From Bacteroides faecalis (lineage in GTDB: Bacteria > Bacteroidota > Bacteroidia > Bacteroidales > Bacteroidaceae), in the NCBI RefSeq assembly GCF_003865075.1, contig NZ_BHWB01000008.1:1-64000 (forward strand): a stretch of DNA of 64,000 nucleotides, given 5' to 3'. Made by a program: the position numbers and the translations under genes. Under the pieces are notes generated by a model that was not told the DNA's origin, made no database searches, and saw only the letters and a program-made list of their open reading frames with translations. Positions 40,399 to 50,953 of this stretch are shown piece by piece. Numbering within the stretch: position 1 is the stretch's first letter; the number at the start of each line of letters is the position of its first letter.

Positions 40399-40473
40399 GG
40401 TGGAAGACCGGACTCGAACCGGCGACATTCAGAACCACAATCTGACGCTCTAACCAACTGAACTACATCCACC
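40399..40473 (-). tRNA. tRNA-His (anticodon GTG)
   Basis: On the minus strand the sequence folds as a cloverleaf: D arm 'GTTCAGTTGGTTAGAGC', anticodon loop 'TTGTGGT' between CAGA-type stem strands giving GTG, T arm 'CCGGTTCGAGTCCGG', acceptor GTGGATG with CTTCCAC and discriminator C. An extra G at -1 (40473) pairs with the discriminator C, the hallmark of tRNA-His. CCA is not encoded. Confidence 0.95.
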
Positions 40474-40498
40474 ATGTTTGCATTTCTCTAATGCGGTG

Positions 40499-40529
40499 CA
40501 AAGATAGATATAATCTTTAAATTACCAAA
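40499..40529 (-). promoter_or_regulatory. Promoter of tRNA-His
   Basis: TATCTTTG (40499-40506) and TTTG (40526-40529) on the minus strand with exactly 19 bp between them, a textbook Bacteroides promoter. Overlaps nothing but lies only 5 bp past the CapA stop. Confidence 0.85.
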
Positions 40530-40534
40530 AAAAT

Positions 40535-41701
40535 CTACTCTTTTTTTTCGTAGAAAAAATATTCTTTTATTCCCCGATTATGCTTGGTGAATAGGTTTCG
40601 TGCATCATTTGTGAAGATTTTCAATGAGTTACGAGTATTTATAGGAATTGAATCTGTAGGTATATTGACGGGATATAATTGATGATTTTTTTTCCCGGAT
40701 TGTGTGGGACGGGCTGTCCATACTAAACTATACTCGCAATTATTGAGACGGGTAGTACTGTCTTTCACTAATTCCATCTTGACCATTAATCCTCCGTCTG
40801 TACGGCGGGCTGACATATTGGAAATATAATTACCTAATGAGTAAACAACAAGATTTCTTTCGTTTGTAAGGCTATCTTCACGTACTTCTATTGGCTGTAC
40901 GACGTGTGGATGCGAGCCAATGATATGATTCACTCCTTTTTGAAGCATCCAATCAGCAAGGAATTTCTGTTGTTTGTTGGGGAGCGATTGATATTCTTCT
41001 CCCCAATGCATACAAGCGATAATTACATCTGGATGTAGTGTTTTACAAGTATCAATATCTTTGGTGATGATAGTTGTATCGATATAATTTACGATGTTGG
41101 GCGGAGTAACAGGAATTCCATTAGTTCCATAAGTGTAGTTGAGTAATGCAATACGAATACCATTCTTTTCCAATATAAGTGGATATTTCTTTGCCCGTTC
41201 TTCATTATTTATATAAGTACCTGCATGAGGAATATTCAGAGAATCAATGAGACGTATAGTACGTTCCAGACCTTTTTGCCTACGATCGAGACTGTGATTA
41301 TTGGCAGTAACTAGAACATTGAAACCTGCTTCATGAATAGCTGTAAGATATTCGTCTGGGGCACTGAAGGCAGGATAACCTTTATAGGGTTTACCTCCTA
41401 AAGTAACTTCCAAATTGGCTATGGCAAAATCTGCTCTACCTATCTCTTCTTTGACATATTCGAAATACGAAGAGTAATCGTATCCTTTGAAGCCTTTAGC
41501 TGCATATGCTGCATTTATTTGCCCTTGATGTTGCATGAGGTCTCCAACGAAAAGTAGTCGGAGTGTGTCGGTAGGTGATATACTGTCAGAAAGAGAAAGA
41601 CTGTCCAGAGGAATGTCATTTCCAGATTCTCTCTTTGTCTGCGACTGTGAAGTGCAGGACAAAGAGAGTAAGATTATTATCAGAAACCGAATCTGTTTCA
41701 T
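40535..41701 (-). CDS. CapA-family (PGA_cap) metallophosphatase-like lipoprotein
   Basis: 388 residues from the ATG at 41701, which overlaps the folD stop (ATGA); a longer frame to 41800 lies inside folD. Lipobox 'LSLSC' near residue 16. CapA fold: '[13 protein letters not shown]', '[12 protein letters not shown]', '[12 protein letters not shown]', '[11 protein letters not shown]' and '[14 protein letters not shown]' give the metal and active-site residues. CapA takes part in poly-gamma-glutamate anchoring in Bacillus; in Bacteroides the role of homologues is unclear and no PGA genes are nearby. Confidence 0.88.
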   Translation of the reverse strand: MKQIRFLIIILLSLSCTSQSQTKRESGNDIPLDSLSLSDSISPTDTLRLLFVGDLMQHQGQINAAYAAKGFKGYDYSSYFEYVKEEIGRADFAIANLEVTLGGKPYKGYPAFSAPDEYLTAIHEAGFNVLVTANNHSLDRRQKGLERTIRLIDSLNIPHAGTYINNEERAKKYPLILEKNGIRIALLNYTYGTNGIPVTPPNIVNYIDTTIITKDIDTCKTLHPDVIIACMHWGEEYQSLPNKQQKFLADWMLQKGVNHIIGSHPHVVQPIEVREDSLTNERNLVVYSLGNYISNMSARRTDGGLMVKMELVKDSTTRLNNCEYSLVWTARPTQSGKKNHQLYPVNIPTDSIPINTRNSLKIFTNDARNLFTKHNRGIKEYFFYEKKE

Positions 41702-42579
41702 TGATAAATAGCTTTTTTTCCGGCTAATAGTGTATTCTTCATGAGTGATACGATTGTCATCGGACCCACCCCCCCCGGAACGGGAGTAATGTAAGAACAT
41801 TTGGGTGCCACTTCATCGAATTTCACATCGCCGGTTAATTTGAAACCAGACTTTTTGGTAGCATCCGGAACACGAGTTGTACCTACGTCGATAACAACTG
41901 CGCCCTCTTTCACCATTTCTTCTTTTACAAAATTAGGTTGTCCTAAAGCAGCAATGATAATATCGGCTTCCTGACATTCTTTTATCAGATCTTTGCTACG
42001 GCTGTGACAAACAGTTACGGTAGCGTCGCCCGGGTATGCTTTTTGCATCATTAGTGCGGCCATTGGTTTACCAACAATGTTGCTGCGTCCAAGTACGACA
42101 CATTTCTTTCCGGAAGTCCCTATTTGATAGCGTTTCAGCAGTTCAAGGATACCGTTAGGAGTAGCGGATACATAGCAGGGAAGACCGATAGACATACGTC
42201 CTACGTTGATAGGATGGAAACCGTCAACATCTTTGCGGTAATCAATGGTTTCGATCACTTTCTGTTCAGAAATATGTTTCGGCAACGGAAGCTGTACGAT
42301 AAATCCATCTACATCGTCATCTTCGTTCAATTCGCGAACTTTTGCCAACAGTTCTTCTTCAGTTACATTACTTTCGTAACGGATAAGTGAAGATTTGAAT
42401 CCACATACTTCACAAGCTTTTACTTTTGCAGCTACATACGTCTCGCTGCCACCGTCGTGTCCTACGAGAATTGCCGCCAAATGTGGACGCTTACCGCCAC
42501 GGGCTACGATCTCTGCCACTTCGGCCGCAATCTCTTGTTTTACTTGTTCGGAAATAGCTTTTCCGTCTATTAATGTCAT
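41698..42579 (-). CDS. folD: Methylenetetrahydrofolate dehydrogenase/cyclohydrolase
   Basis: 293 residues. Bifunctional NADP-dependent folate enzyme supplying formyl-THF. Seen: '[25 protein letters not shown]' with the catalytic Lys, '[14 protein letters not shown]', '[13 protein letters not shown]', the NADP site '[16 protein letters not shown]' and '[22 protein letters not shown]'. Followed with a 4-bp overlap by the CapA gene. Confidence 0.96.
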   Translation of the reverse strand: MTLIDGKAISEQVKQEIAAEVAEIVARGGKRPHLAAILVGHDGGSETYVAAKVKACEVCGFKSSLIRYESNVTEEELLAKVRELNEDDDVDGFIVQLPLPKHISEQKVIETIDYRKDVDGFHPINVGRMSIGLPCYVSATPNGILELLKRYQIGTSGKKCVVLGRSNIVGKPMAALMMQKAYPGDATVTVCHSRSKDLIKECQEADIIIAALGQPNFVKEEMVKEGAVVIDVGTTRVPDATKKSGFKLTGDVKFDEVAPKCSYITPVPGGVGPMTIVSLMKNTLLAGKKAIYQ

Positions 42580-42591
42580 ATTCTTTATTTA

Positions 42592-43698
42592 TTATGGTTT
42601 TAAAACATCTTTCACTTTGGCTTTGAGACCCTCTCCATGCAGATTCCTTGCGATAATTGTACCATCCGGACTAAACAACATAATTTGTGGAATGCTACTA
42701 AATCCGTATAAGTGATAAGGCTGAGAACCTGTTTCAAATAGTTGAGGCCAAGTTATATTTAGTTCCTTGATCGCTTTCTTTGTGCTGATAGACCCTTCAT
42801 TAACGGCCACCCCGACCACTTCTAGTTCTTTGTTGCCGAATTGCTTATAAATTTCATCAATAATAGGTATTTCCATCCGGCAACCATGACAGCTTCTTGA
42901 CCAAAAAGAAACTAACGTATATTTTCCTCTACCAACAAAGTTTGATAATTTAAGAGGTTGCCCGTTTTCGTCTTTTCCTTCGAAATCGACAAACATCTTT
43001 CCTTCCGAAGTCTGTTTTAGTTTCTCCAGCCGTTTAATTATATTTTGCACACTGGGAAGTGACATAATATATGAACCTGCCTGAGTGAGTATAGGCATCA
43101 TTTCATCAGGAGATAGCTCTTTTGAAAGTTCGTTGATTGTGTAAAATCCAAGTATATCATTCGTATGTCGTTTAAATACTTTTTGGTATTGAGGAATAAT
43201 GATCTTACGTAATTTTATCCTAATTTCTTCCTCTTGCTTTGCTTTTGTTTCATTGTCGGCAGATTCTTTTTGCAATTGGTTCAGTCGTTCGATAGCTTCA
43301 TATGATAAACTATCTACGAAAATCTTTAGATTTGCGAATTCATTATTTAGTGGAGTTCCGAAGCCCGGATTGAGTATTGGAAAACCAGAAGTTGTATGAG
43401 TCTTTTCGAGATCTAGAGTAATTGTCCCTTTTTCTATTATGCACATGCCATAATGTTTTCCTGCAAAAATTCTTGCCAGAAAAGGAACTTCTACTTCTCC
43501 GGTAAATTGAAATTTTCCATTTAAAACTTTAGCACTATTTACTGTTTCTGGATTTTCATAATTCACCATAACTATCGTTTCTCCCTGCATAGTGGGGTCG
43601 GATAGGGGACCTTCGACAATGTACGTTGCCACCTTCTGCTGCGCATAACAAAAACAGGCAGAAATGATGATTAAAATTAATAAAAAAGTACGTTTCAT
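42592..43698 (-). CDS. TlpA/ResA-like thioredoxin-fold protein with DUF4369-type N-terminus
   Basis: 368 residues from the ATG at 43698; the TATTTTTG box at 43722 excludes the longer frame. Signal peptide ('TFLLILIIISACFCYAQ'). N-terminal beta domain (about 20-125) as in Bacteroides DUF4369 proteins, helical linker rich in charge, then AhpC/TSA thioredoxin domain with redox C-x-x-C in 'SFWSRSCHGCRMEIP' and 'WPQLFETGSQPYHLYGFSSIPQIMLFSPDG' carrying the cis-Pro. Probably a periplasmic thiol oxidoreductase. Confidence 0.87.
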   Translation of the reverse strand: MKRTFLLILIIISACFCYAQQKVATYIVEGPLSDPTMQGETIVMVNYENPETVNSAKVLNGKFQFTGEVEVPFLARIFAGKHYGMCIIEKGTITLDLEKTHTTSGFPILNPGFGTPLNNEFANLKIFVDSLSYEAIERLNQLQKESADNETKAKQEEEIRIKLRKIIIPQYQKVFKRHTNDILGFYTINELSKELSPDEMMPILTQAGSYIMSLPSVQNIIKRLEKLKQTSEGKMFVDFEGKDENGQPLKLSNFVGRGKYTLVSFWSRSCHGCRMEIPIIDEIYKQFGNKELEVVGVAVNEGSISTKKAIKELNITWPQLFETGSQPYHLYGFSSIPQIMLFSPDGTIIARNLHGEGLKAKVKDVLKP

Positions 43699-43721
43699 GT
43701 ACATTGTTTTTTGATGATGGA

Positions 43722-43729
43722 CAAAAATA
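43722..43729 (-). promoter_or_regulatory. -7 box of TlpA-like gene
   Basis: TATTTTTG on the minus strand, 23 bp before the ATG at 43698. Confidence 0.6.
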
Positions 43730-43764
43730 GAATATTTTGTCGAACCCGGCAATCTTTCGGACAT

Positions 43765-43794
43765 AAAAAAAGAGGAAGCCTAAACTCCCTCTTT
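43765..43794 (-). terminator. Intrinsic terminator of DUF4886 gene
   Basis: AAAGAGG/CCTCTTT stem with a 12-nt loop; on the minus strand it is followed by a run of T. Confidence 0.85.
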
Positions 43795-43800
43795 ATATAA

Positions 43801-44670
43801 TCATTTCTTTTTTATTTTAATCTCAGTGATCACATCCGGATGACGAACTGCATAATGGGCAGCTTTCTGTGCAATAAGTGCTTCCTCTTCACTGACACCT
43901 TTCGGTCTGAATTTCTTTCCGATAGCCTTTTGCTTGGTGATTTTTTCAAGCCAAGTGCAGGCAGCTGTATAACGTCCTAGTCCGAAGGTAAGATGATAAC
44001 CGTCACGATTAAAGTTATCACCTATAAAGCTTGTACGTGCATTCTGTATGGCTGTTCCGGCAGGAATGATCATACGGAATTCTTTATGTTGCTTCTTTGA
44101 TTGATTAGTGGCATCCACTATATTCCGAAACATTTGCAATTGATCTTTGTTGTATTTCTTAAATGCCCCATGATCAGAATTTTGTGGATAAGCCCAAGTC
44201 CTGTGTAGAGCATATTTCACTTTTGGATTGCGTACATGCTGTTTTACATATTCCAATAGACGAGTCAGCCAAGGTTCGTAGGTTGGATAATCACCGCTAT
44301 CCTGACTTACTTGTTGGAATGTTATATAATCCCACTCTTCATCTTGAATACACTCCAGTAAAGTTTTTCTCTGATTACTGTTCTTGCCACCTACTACTTT
44401 ATGATATTCGAATTCAGGTTTATTCTTTTCAACCACTTTCCAATGTGACTCAAAACCTTGTCCACCGCGGTAAGCGTTACCAATAACCAGACTGTCACCG
44501 CCTTCAGCTGCTAATTCGTATAAATATTGTTCTATTGCATCAGCCGAAAAGCTATTGCCAATAGCTAATATTTTTATAACTTTTGCTTGAGCAGAAAACG
44601 AGATTGACAGGTATATCAATAAAAGTAAAATTAGTTTCTTCACTATTATCTTTCCTGTTTTTAACTTCAA
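43801..44670 (-). CDS. DUF4886 secreted protein (SGNH-hydrolase-like)
   Basis: 289 residues with signal peptide ('LILLLLIYLSISFSAQA'). 'KILAIGNSFSADAIEQYLYELA' matches the Gly-Asn-Ser-Phe start of DUF4886 proteins, resembling block I of SGNH esterases; 'YITFQQVSQDSGDYPTYEPW' and 'DGYHLTFGLGRYTAACTW' hold a possible Asp-x-x-His pair. Likely an esterase or carbohydrate-active hydrolase; substrate unknown. A GTG at codon 10 is an alternative start. Confidence 0.8.
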   Translation of the reverse strand: MKLKTGKIIVKKLILLLLIYLSISFSAQAKVIKILAIGNSFSADAIEQYLYELAAEGGDSLVIGNAYRGGQGFESHWKVVEKNKPEFEYHKVVGGKNSNQRKTLLECIQDEEWDYITFQQVSQDSGDYPTYEPWLTRLLEYVKQHVRNPKVKYALHRTWAYPQNSDHGAFKKYNKDQLQMFRNIVDATNQSKKQHKEFRMIIPAGTAIQNARTSFIGDNFNRDGYHLTFGLGRYTAACTWLEKITKQKAIGKKFRPKGVSEEEALIAQKAAHYAVRHPDVITEIKIKKK

Positions 44671-44688
44671 TTCTATCAGATAAAAAGT

Positions 44689-46011
44689 TTATCGTTTCAT
44701 CTTGGGCATCATCTTACCCATTTTGCTGTTAGTTACCATCTTCATCATCTTGCGTGTCTGGTCAAACTGTTTCAGCAGACGATTTACTTCCTGAATAGTC
44801 GTTCCGCTACCTTTGGCAATACGAGTACGACGTGAACCGTTCAGAATCTCAGGATTGGAACGTTCTGCAGGAGTCATCGAATGGATGATTGCTTCAATAC
44901 TCTTAAAGGCATTATCATCAATATCAATATCTTTAATAGCTTTACCTACTCCTGGAATCATAGAAGCGAGATCTTTCAAGTTACCCATTTTCTTGATTTG
45001 AGCAATTTGGCTGAGGAAGTCGTTAAAGTCGAACTGATTCTTGGCAATCTTTTTTTGCAAACGTTTTGCTTCTTCTTCATCATATTGTTCCTGAGCACGT
45101 TCTACCAAAGACACAATATCACCCATACCGAGAATACGGTCTGCCATACGTGCCGGGTGGAACTGATCGATTGCATCCAACTTTTCGCCCGTACCTACAA
45201 ACTTGATCGGCTTATTGACTACCGAACGGATGGAAAGAGCCGCACCACCACGAGTATCACCGTCGAGCTTAGTCAATACCACACCGTTGAAGTCCAGGCG
45301 TTCATTAAATTCTTTAGCGGTATTTACAGCATCCTGTCCTGTCATGGAGTCTACCACGAACAAGATCTCGTTCGGATTGATAGCTTCCTTAATAGCAGCA
45401 ATCTCATTCATCATCTGTTCGTCTACTGCCAGACGTCCGGCTGTATCGACGATGACTAGGTCATATCCTTTGGCTTTGGCTTCTAGAATGGCATGTTGAG
45501 CAATTTCTACCGGGTTCTTGCTATCTAGTTCGCAGTACATAGGAACTTCGATCTGTTCTGCAAGTACACGCAACTGTTCGATAGCTGCCGGACGGTAAAC
45601 GTCACATGCAACCAGTAGTGGCTTACGATTCTTTTTGGCCTTCAGCATACGTGCTAACTTACCGGAGAAGGTAGTTTTACCAGAACCCTGCAGACCGGAC
45701 ATCAAGATAACCGCCGGGCGGGCATTAATGTCAATTTCAGCGGTCTCTCCACCCATCAACTGAGTCAGTTCATCATGTACGATTTTTACCATCAACTGGC
45801 TTGGCTTCACAGCAGTAAGTACATTCTGACCGATAGCTTTTTCCTTCACTGTATCAGTGAAAGTTTTCGCAACTTTATAGTTTACATCGGCATCGAGCAA
45901 TGCTTTGCGTACATCTTTCAGCGTTTCTGCAACGTTGATTTCGGTGATTTTACCTTCACCTTTCAGAATCTTAAATGACCGTTCTAGTCTCTCACTTAAA
46001 TTATCGAACAT
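44689..46011 (-). CDS. ffh: Signal recognition particle protein
   Basis: 440 residues. GTPase that targets nascent membrane proteins with 4.5S RNA to FtsY. N domain, G domain with 'MSGLQGSGKTTFSGKLA', 'VDTAGRLAVDEQMM', 'TKLDGDTRGGAALSI' and 'GTGEKLDAIDQFHPARMADRILGMGD', then the Met-rich M domain from 'FDFNDFLSQIAQIKKMG' with 'SMTPAERSNPEILNGSRRTRIAKGSG' binding SRP RNA. Confidence 0.97.
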   Translation of the reverse strand: MFDNLSERLERSFKILKGEGKITEINVAETLKDVRKALLDADVNYKVAKTFTDTVKEKAIGQNVLTAVKPSQLMVKIVHDELTQLMGGETAEIDINARPAVILMSGLQGSGKTTFSGKLARMLKAKKNRKPLLVACDVYRPAAIEQLRVLAEQIEVPMYCELDSKNPVEIAQHAILEAKAKGYDLVIVDTAGRLAVDEQMMNEIAAIKEAINPNEILFVVDSMTGQDAVNTAKEFNERLDFNGVVLTKLDGDTRGGAALSIRSVVNKPIKFVGTGEKLDAIDQFHPARMADRILGMGDIVSLVERAQEQYDEEEAKRLQKKIAKNQFDFNDFLSQIAQIKKMGNLKDLASMIPGVGKAIKDIDIDDNAFKSIEAIIHSMTPAERSNPEILNGSRRTRIAKGSGTTIQEVNRLLKQFDQTRKMMKMVTNSKMGKMMPKMKR

Positions 46012-46046
46012 ATTTATTTTTATTACTTATTACTAAATTAAGGCTG

Positions 46047-46054
46047 CAAATTTA
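46047..46054 (-). promoter_or_regulatory. -7 box of ffh
   Basis: TAAATTTG on the minus strand, 35 bp before the ATG at 46011. Confidence 0.65.
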
Positions 46055-46070
46055 CAAAAATCTCTTGTAT

Positions 46071-47393
46071 TTATATCTTTTTATTCTGCCATTTTGCTTT
46101 TTTGAGGTAAATATAGCTCGTCACTAATAATAAGGTATAATACACAATCTCAATTGTAAAACAGATTTCGATAGGAGCCTTCAGCCATATTCCGATAAAA
46201 ATAATGTATGAACCATAAATGGCAATTGTGATGGTTTCGAGCAATAGGGCGGCTTGTGTGTTTCCCGTACCTGAAATTCCATTGAATATAATGTTTGCTA
46301 CCGATGCAATAAGCATAGCGCAGCAAATCACGTAGACGGAAGGTACGGATTCTGCGATTAATGCTGCTTCACTGGTATAAATAGAGAGCAGGAACTGCGG
46401 AAATATGGCCGATAAAACAACTAATCCCAGCATGATAAAGAATGAGAAGCGGGCTATTTTTTTTATAAGTGGCATTACATACTGAATGCCTCCTGCACCG
46501 ATAGCGTTGCTGACCAGGCTATTGGTGGTTGTAGCCAATGCATTGACCGGAATCAATAATACAATATAAATACTTCGCACGATATTAGCGATAGCCAATT
46601 CTCGTTGCCCCAATCGTTCCACAGCAACAAAGAAGATAAACCAAGTAGCCATGGAAAGAAAATATTGAAGCATTGTGTAACATGAGATACTGAGAATCCG
46701 CATCAGCAATGAAAAGTCGAAAGTGCGTAAGCGATTCAGGCCGTATTTTTTCAGATTGACAGTGATATAAGTATAGATAAGGAAGAAAAGAATAGATGAG
46801 GCTTCTGCCAATACCGAAGCGATGGCGGCTCCTTTGATACCCATTTCTGGAAAACCGAATTTTCCGAAAATAAGTATATAGTCAAGTACGACATTGGTCA
46901 ATGCCATAACGATTGCATTGATGGTTAGTACTTTAGTACGTGTGATACCAATATAAAGAGCTCGGAACATGACATTGACGAACGAGAAAAAGAATCCGTA
47001 AATACGCCAGTCCAGAAACTCCATCGTTCCTTCGTAAATAGATTCGGAAGAAACTAACAAACGCATGATATTTCCACCGAAGGCTTTGGTAAAGCCGAAC
47101 AGCAGTAATGCCATGATTAATAGGAATATGATTCCCTGAATCATCACCGGACCGACATCAGAGTAACGTCCCTCACCATTACGTCGGGCAATGACAATCT
47201 GTGACCCGATACTGAAACCGAATGCAATTGTAAATATACATATATAAAAAAGTCCTCCCATAGCAGAAGCTCCCAAGGCAACTTCTCCTACGTGCCCAAG
47301 GAATGCTGTATCGGTGACATTAATGACATTTTGTGCCAGCAAGCTGAGTAAAATGGGGTAACTGACACTCCAAATCTGTTTGTTGGTATACAT
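46071..47393 (-). CDS. MATE-family efflux transporter
   Basis: 440 residues, twelve predicted transmembrane helices in two similar halves. 'SYPILLSLLAQNVINVTDTAFLGHVGEVALGASAMGG' in helix 1 and 'INALATTTNSLVSNAIGAG' in the second half are typical of MATE (NorM/DinF-like) antiporters, which expel cationic drugs or metabolites using Na+ or H+. Single gene with its own promoter. Confidence 0.92.
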   Translation of the reverse strand: MYTNKQIWSVSYPILLSLLAQNVINVTDTAFLGHVGEVALGASAMGGLFYICIFTIAFGFSIGSQIVIARRNGEGRYSDVGPVMIQGIIFLLIMALLLFGFTKAFGGNIMRLLVSSESIYEGTMEFLDWRIYGFFFSFVNVMFRALYIGITRTKVLTINAIVMALTNVVLDYILIFGKFGFPEMGIKGAAIASVLAEASSILFFLIYTYITVNLKKYGLNRLRTFDFSLLMRILSISCYTMLQYFLSMATWFIFFVAVERLGQRELAIANIVRSIYIVLLIPVNALATTTNSLVSNAIGAGGIQYVMPLIKKIARFSFFIMLGLVVLSAIFPQFLLSIYTSEAALIAESVPSVYVICCAMLIASVANIIFNGISGTGNTQAALLLETITIAIYGSYIIFIGIWLKAPIEICFTIEIVYYTLLLVTSYIYLKKAKWQNKKI

Positions 47394-47419
47394 AATAAGG
47401 CGTTTAAGTTTGCATTTTG

Positions 47420-47427
47420 CAAAGATA
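47420..47427 (-). promoter_or_regulatory. -7 box of MATE gene
   Basis: TATCTTTG on the minus strand, 26 bp before the ATG at 47393. Confidence 0.7.
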
Positions 47428-47511
47428 GCGCTTTATTCTGATATCTTGATCAGTGTTTATGATAAACAGTATTATACTTGCTGGAACTATAAGATAATAT
47501 TATACACAATA

Positions 47512-47540
47512 AGGGCAATGGATATTTTGTCCATTGCCCT
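47512..47540. terminator. Perfect hairpin downstream of rho
   Basis: AGGGCAATGGA (47512-47522) and TCCATTGCCCT (47530-47540), 11 bp perfect with a 7-nt loop. On the minus strand it lies about 120 nt after the rho stop; no strong T run follows. Confidence 0.6.
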
Positions 47541-47663
47541 ATACTATACTTATTATAATGTTGATGAACATTCGTAGATTTTTATTGCATTCCCTTAGAA
47601 TGACAATGCAAAATAATAGTGGTTATCGGCTTTTTGATACGATTATTTAAATTGTATCGTTGC

Positions 47664-49880
47664 TTAGCTGTTCATGCTCATCAGGAATTCTTCGTTGTCT
47701 CTTGTTTTTTCCAAACGGTCTTTTACGAAATCCATAGCTTCGATTGGATTCATGTCAGCAAGGTATTTGCGTAAGATCCACATACGGTCAAGCGTTGTCT
47801 TGTCAAGCAATAAGTCATCACGACGTGTACTTGATGCAGTGATATTAACAGCAGGGAAAATACGTTTGTTGGACAGGTTGCGGTCGAGCTGTAGTTCCAT
47901 GTTACCTGTACCTTTGAATTCTTCAAAGATAACTTCATCCATTTTAGAACCGGTATCGATCAGGGCAGTAGCAATGATCGTCAGTGAACCTCCGTTTTCG
48001 ATATTACGTGCTGCACCGAAGAAGCGTTTAGGCTTATGGAGTGCATTCGCATCCACACCACCGGAAAGTACCTTGCCGGATGCCGGAGATACTGTATTGT
48101 AGGCACGTGCCAGGCGGGTAATAGAATCGAGGAAGATTACTACATCGTGTCCGCATTCTACCAAACGTTTTGCTTTTTCCAATACGATACCTGCAATTTT
48201 TACGTGACGTTCAGCCGGTTCGTCGAAAGTAGAAGCAATAACTTCGGCATTAACACTACGAGCCATATCTGTAACCTCTTCCGGACGTTCATCAATAAGT
48301 AACATTATCATATATACTTCCGGATGATTAGCTGCAATGGCATTGGCAATGTCTTTCATTAGGATAGTCTTACCTGTTTTGGGTTGTGCTACGATCAAAG
48401 CACGTTGTCCTTTACCGATCGGAGCGAAAAGGTCTACTACGCGGGCAGACATCGAATCAGAATAACCTCCTTTGCAAAGTCTGAATTTCTCATCCGGGAA
48501 AAGAGGAGTCAGGTGTTCGAAAGGTACGCGGTCACGTACAAAAGCAGCGTCACGTCCATTGATCTTCGAAACCTTAACTAGTGGGAAATATTTTTCTCCT
48601 TCTTTGGGTGGACGGATCACTCCTTCCACTACGTCACCTGTTTTCAAACCGAAGAGTTTGATTTGTGACTGTGATACATAAATATCATCTGGAGAAGAAA
48701 GGTAATTATAATCGGAAGAACGGAGGAATCCGTATCCGTCTTGCATAATTTCCAGTACACCTACTCCATTCAGGATATCGTCAAATTCGTAAGGCTTTTC
48801 GCGTTCGATGACTCTACGTTCCTGTTGTACCGGAAGGTTTTCACCTGTATTGTTTTGTGGTACAGGACGTTGCATCTGTGGACGTTGGTTGTTGTTACGT
48901 TGGAAGTTGCTGTTGTTAGGATTATTATTGTTGGCATTATTGCTGTTATTAGCATTGTTATTGCCATTATTATCGCGTGGACGGATCACTCGTTGGCGAT
49001 GAATATTCTGCTGAGGTTGTTGTACCTGTTGTTGCTGAGGTTGTGGAGCTTGTTCAGGCTCTGTTTGAGTAGATTCCACTTTTGTAGCTTCAAACTTGCC
49101 GAATAGTTCGGTAGGAAGTTCTATTTTCTCAGAAGGCAGATCTTCAATAGGAATAAAGTCTTCGTCGTCGGAATCAGATAAAATATTGCTTTCTTCGTCG
49201 ATTACAGGCTCAGCCTTCTTAGGTTTTAATATTGGCTTTTGCTCTGCAATAGGTTGGTTTACCTTCACTTTTTTCTCTGTTTCAACTGGAATGGGTTTCA
49301 CAGTAGTTATAACTGTTATTTCTGCAACTCCTTTTTGTTCCGGAGCATTTTCAACTGCTTTTTCTACAGGTTTAACTACTTCTGTTTCTTTTTTCACAGC
49401 TGGTTTAGCTTCTTTACGCGGCCGTCCCACTTTGCGTTTAGGAGTTGCATTTTGCTCTGCCTTAGTTTCGGCAACAGGAGTCCCTTTTTCTTTAGTAACA
49501 ACTTCCTTATTTGCAGCTTCCTTGTTTATAACTTCTTTGACTACAGTTTCTTCTTTTACAATTTCTTCTTTTGGTTGTGGTTTAGCAACGGGGGCAGTTT
49601 CTTTATTCTTGGTAACTTCGCCCTCTTTCGTTGCAGCCATTACTTTATTTTCTTTTTTAACTGGAGTCACACGCGAACGCTTTTTCTTATCTTCTTTACG
49701 TTCTTCTTTGAGTTTATCTGCGGCAACTTTCTTTGTAGCTCCTACTATCGCTTGTTCATCGAGTATTTTATAAACAAGTTCTTCTTTTTTAAATGAGTCT
49801 GCTTTTTTTATGCCAAGTTCTTGAGCAATAACTTGAAGTTCCGACAGATTCTTGTCGTTTAATTGGATAATGTTATACAT
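47664..49880 (-). CDS. rho: Transcription termination factor Rho with long disordered insertion
   Basis: 738 residues against about 420 in E. coli. Rho_N at 1-45 ('[30 protein letters not shown]'); residues about 55-350 are an insertion, first Lys/Glu/Val/Ala-rich, then Asn/Gln-rich ('[17 protein letters not shown]'); then the RNA-binding cold-shock-like domain ('[21 protein letters not shown]') and the helicase core with Walker A 'VAQPKTGKT', '[14 protein letters not shown]' and '[15 protein letters not shown]'. Such insertions in Bacteroides Rho have been linked in the literature to phase separation and gut fitness. Confidence 0.97.
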   Translation of the reverse strand: MYNIIQLNDKNLSELQVIAQELGIKKADSFKKEELVYKILDEQAIVGATKKVAADKLKEERKEDKKKRSRVTPVKKENKVMAATKEGEVTKNKETAPVAKPQPKEEIVKEETVVKEVINKEAANKEVVTKEKGTPVAETKAEQNATPKRKVGRPRKEAKPAVKKETEVVKPVEKAVENAPEQKGVAEITVITTVKPIPVETEKKVKVNQPIAEQKPILKPKKAEPVIDEESNILSDSDDEDFIPIEDLPSEKIELPTELFGKFEATKVESTQTEPEQAPQPQQQQVQQPQQNIHRQRVIRPRDNNGNNNANNSNNANNNNPNNSNFQRNNNQRPQMQRPVPQNNTGENLPVQQERRVIEREKPYEFDDILNGVGVLEIMQDGYGFLRSSDYNYLSSPDDIYVSQSQIKLFGLKTGDVVEGVIRPPKEGEKYFPLVKVSKINGRDAAFVRDRVPFEHLTPLFPDEKFRLCKGGYSDSMSARVVDLFAPIGKGQRALIVAQPKTGKTILMKDIANAIAANHPEVYMIMLLIDERPEEVTDMARSVNAEVIASTFDEPAERHVKIAGIVLEKAKRLVECGHDVVIFLDSITRLARAYNTVSPASGKVLSGGVDANALHKPKRFFGAARNIENGGSLTIIATALIDTGSKMDEVIFEEFKGTGNMELQLDRNLSNKRIFPAVNITASSTRRDDLLLDKTTLDRMWILRKYLADMNPIEAMDFVKDRLEKTRDNEEFLMSMNS

Positions 49881-50029
49881 ATAGTATAGTAAGTTATTAA
49901 TATTTCTTTTTAAGCTGAAATATGGACGGCATTACTGTTGCTTGATAGCTACAGATATGCATGCATATGTTTTATTCTTAATTATGAATTAGGGATGTTA
50001 ATGTTGAATCGTAGAAAGTTTCAACGGGG

Positions 50030-50037
50030 CAAAGATA
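50030..50037 (-). promoter_or_regulatory. -7 box of rho
   Basis: TATCTTTG on the minus strand, about 150 bp before the rho ATG, giving a long 5' leader that could hold Rho autoregulation. Confidence 0.6.
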
Positions 50038-50090
50038 ATAAATATTTTTGGTTTCATATACAATCAGCCTTTTTTTTCCATGTAAAAGCC

Positions 50091-50098
50091 TATCTTTG
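50091..50098 (+). promoter_or_regulatory. -7 box of ferredoxin-flavodoxin gene
   Basis: TATCTTTG, 18 bp before the ATG at 50117. Confidence 0.75.
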
Positions 50099-50116
50099 CT
50101 GTATAAAAAAAATAGT

Positions 50117-50953
50117 ATGACAGTAAATGAAGCTCATTTAATTTATTTTTCGCCTACCCATACTTCTAAACAAGTGGCAAAGGCGATTGTTCAGGGAACA
50201 GGCATAAAAAATGTGATTCCGGTGAATTTAACTATGCAAATGGCTGAGGAAACTGTGATTCCTGCGTCTGCATTGGCCATTATTGTAGTTCCTGTTTATG
50301 GAGGACATGTAGCTCCATTAGCTATGGAACGTTTGGAAAATATTCGTGGAGTAGATACTCCTGCTGTATTGGTTGTAGTCTATGGAAACCGCGCTTATGA
50401 AAAGGCGTTGATGGAATTGGATGCTTTTGCCATTCCTCATGGATTTAAAGTGATAGCAGGAGCCACCTTTGTTGGAGAGCATTCTTATAGTACAGCTCAG
50501 TCTCCGATAGCCCAGGGACGTCCGGATGATTCTGATTTGGATTTCGCTAATGAATTTGGAAATAAGGTTATGGAAAAGATACAGGCTGCTCCTACTTCTG
50601 ATAAACTTTATCAGGTAGATGTACGTGCCATCCGTCGTCCCAGTCAGCCTTTCTTTCCTTTGTTTCGTTTTCTGCGGAAGGTTATTAAATTGCGTAAGAG
50701 TGGTACTCCACTTCCCCGTACCCCTTGGGTGGAAGATGAAAGTTTGTGTACTCATTGCGGACTGTGTGTAACACATTGTCCGGTAGGAGCTATTATTAAA
50801 GGGGATGAATTGCATACGGATGCAGATAAATGTATCAAGTGTTGTGCATGTGTGAAATCTTGTACTAAAAAGGCAAGAGTATTTGATACTCCGTTTTCTG
50901 TTATATTATCTGATTGTTTTAAAAAGCAGAAATTACCTCAAACCATTCTGTAA
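50117..50953 (+). CDS. EFR1-type flavodoxin/4Fe-4S ferredoxin protein
   Basis: 278 residues from the ATG at 50117; the frame back to 50048 overlaps the promoter. N-terminal flavodoxin-like half ('[20 protein letters not shown]', '[22 protein letters not shown]') and C-terminal double 4Fe-4S ferredoxin ('[16 protein letters not shown]', '[15 protein letters not shown]'). Likely moves electrons between low-potential donors and flavin enzymes in an anaerobe; partner unknown. Its 3' end overlaps the converging tilS by 16 bp. Confidence 0.88.
   Translation: MTVNEAHLIYFSPTHTSKQVAKAIVQGTGIKNVIPVNLTMQMAEETVIPASALAIIVVPVYGGHVAPLAMERLENIRGVDTPAVLVVVYGNRAYEKALMELDAFAIPHGFKVIAGATFVGEHSYSTAQSPIAQGRPDDSDLDFANEFGNKVMEKIQAAPTSDKLYQVDVRAIRRPSQPFFPLFRFLRKVIKLRKSGTPLPRTPWVEDESLCTHCGLCVTHCPVGAIIKGDELHTDADKCIKCCACVKSCTKKARVFDTPFSVILSDCFKKQKLPQTIL

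Noticed and set aside
40399..40473. Integration site of a mobile element at tRNA-His
   Set aside because: No integrase nearby and no second copy of the tRNA end seen in the window.
49096..49773. 225-residue open frame antisense to rho
   Set aside because: Shadow of the Lys/Glu/Val-rich Rho insertion; Ser/Phe/Thr-rich translation without any domain or ribosome binding site.
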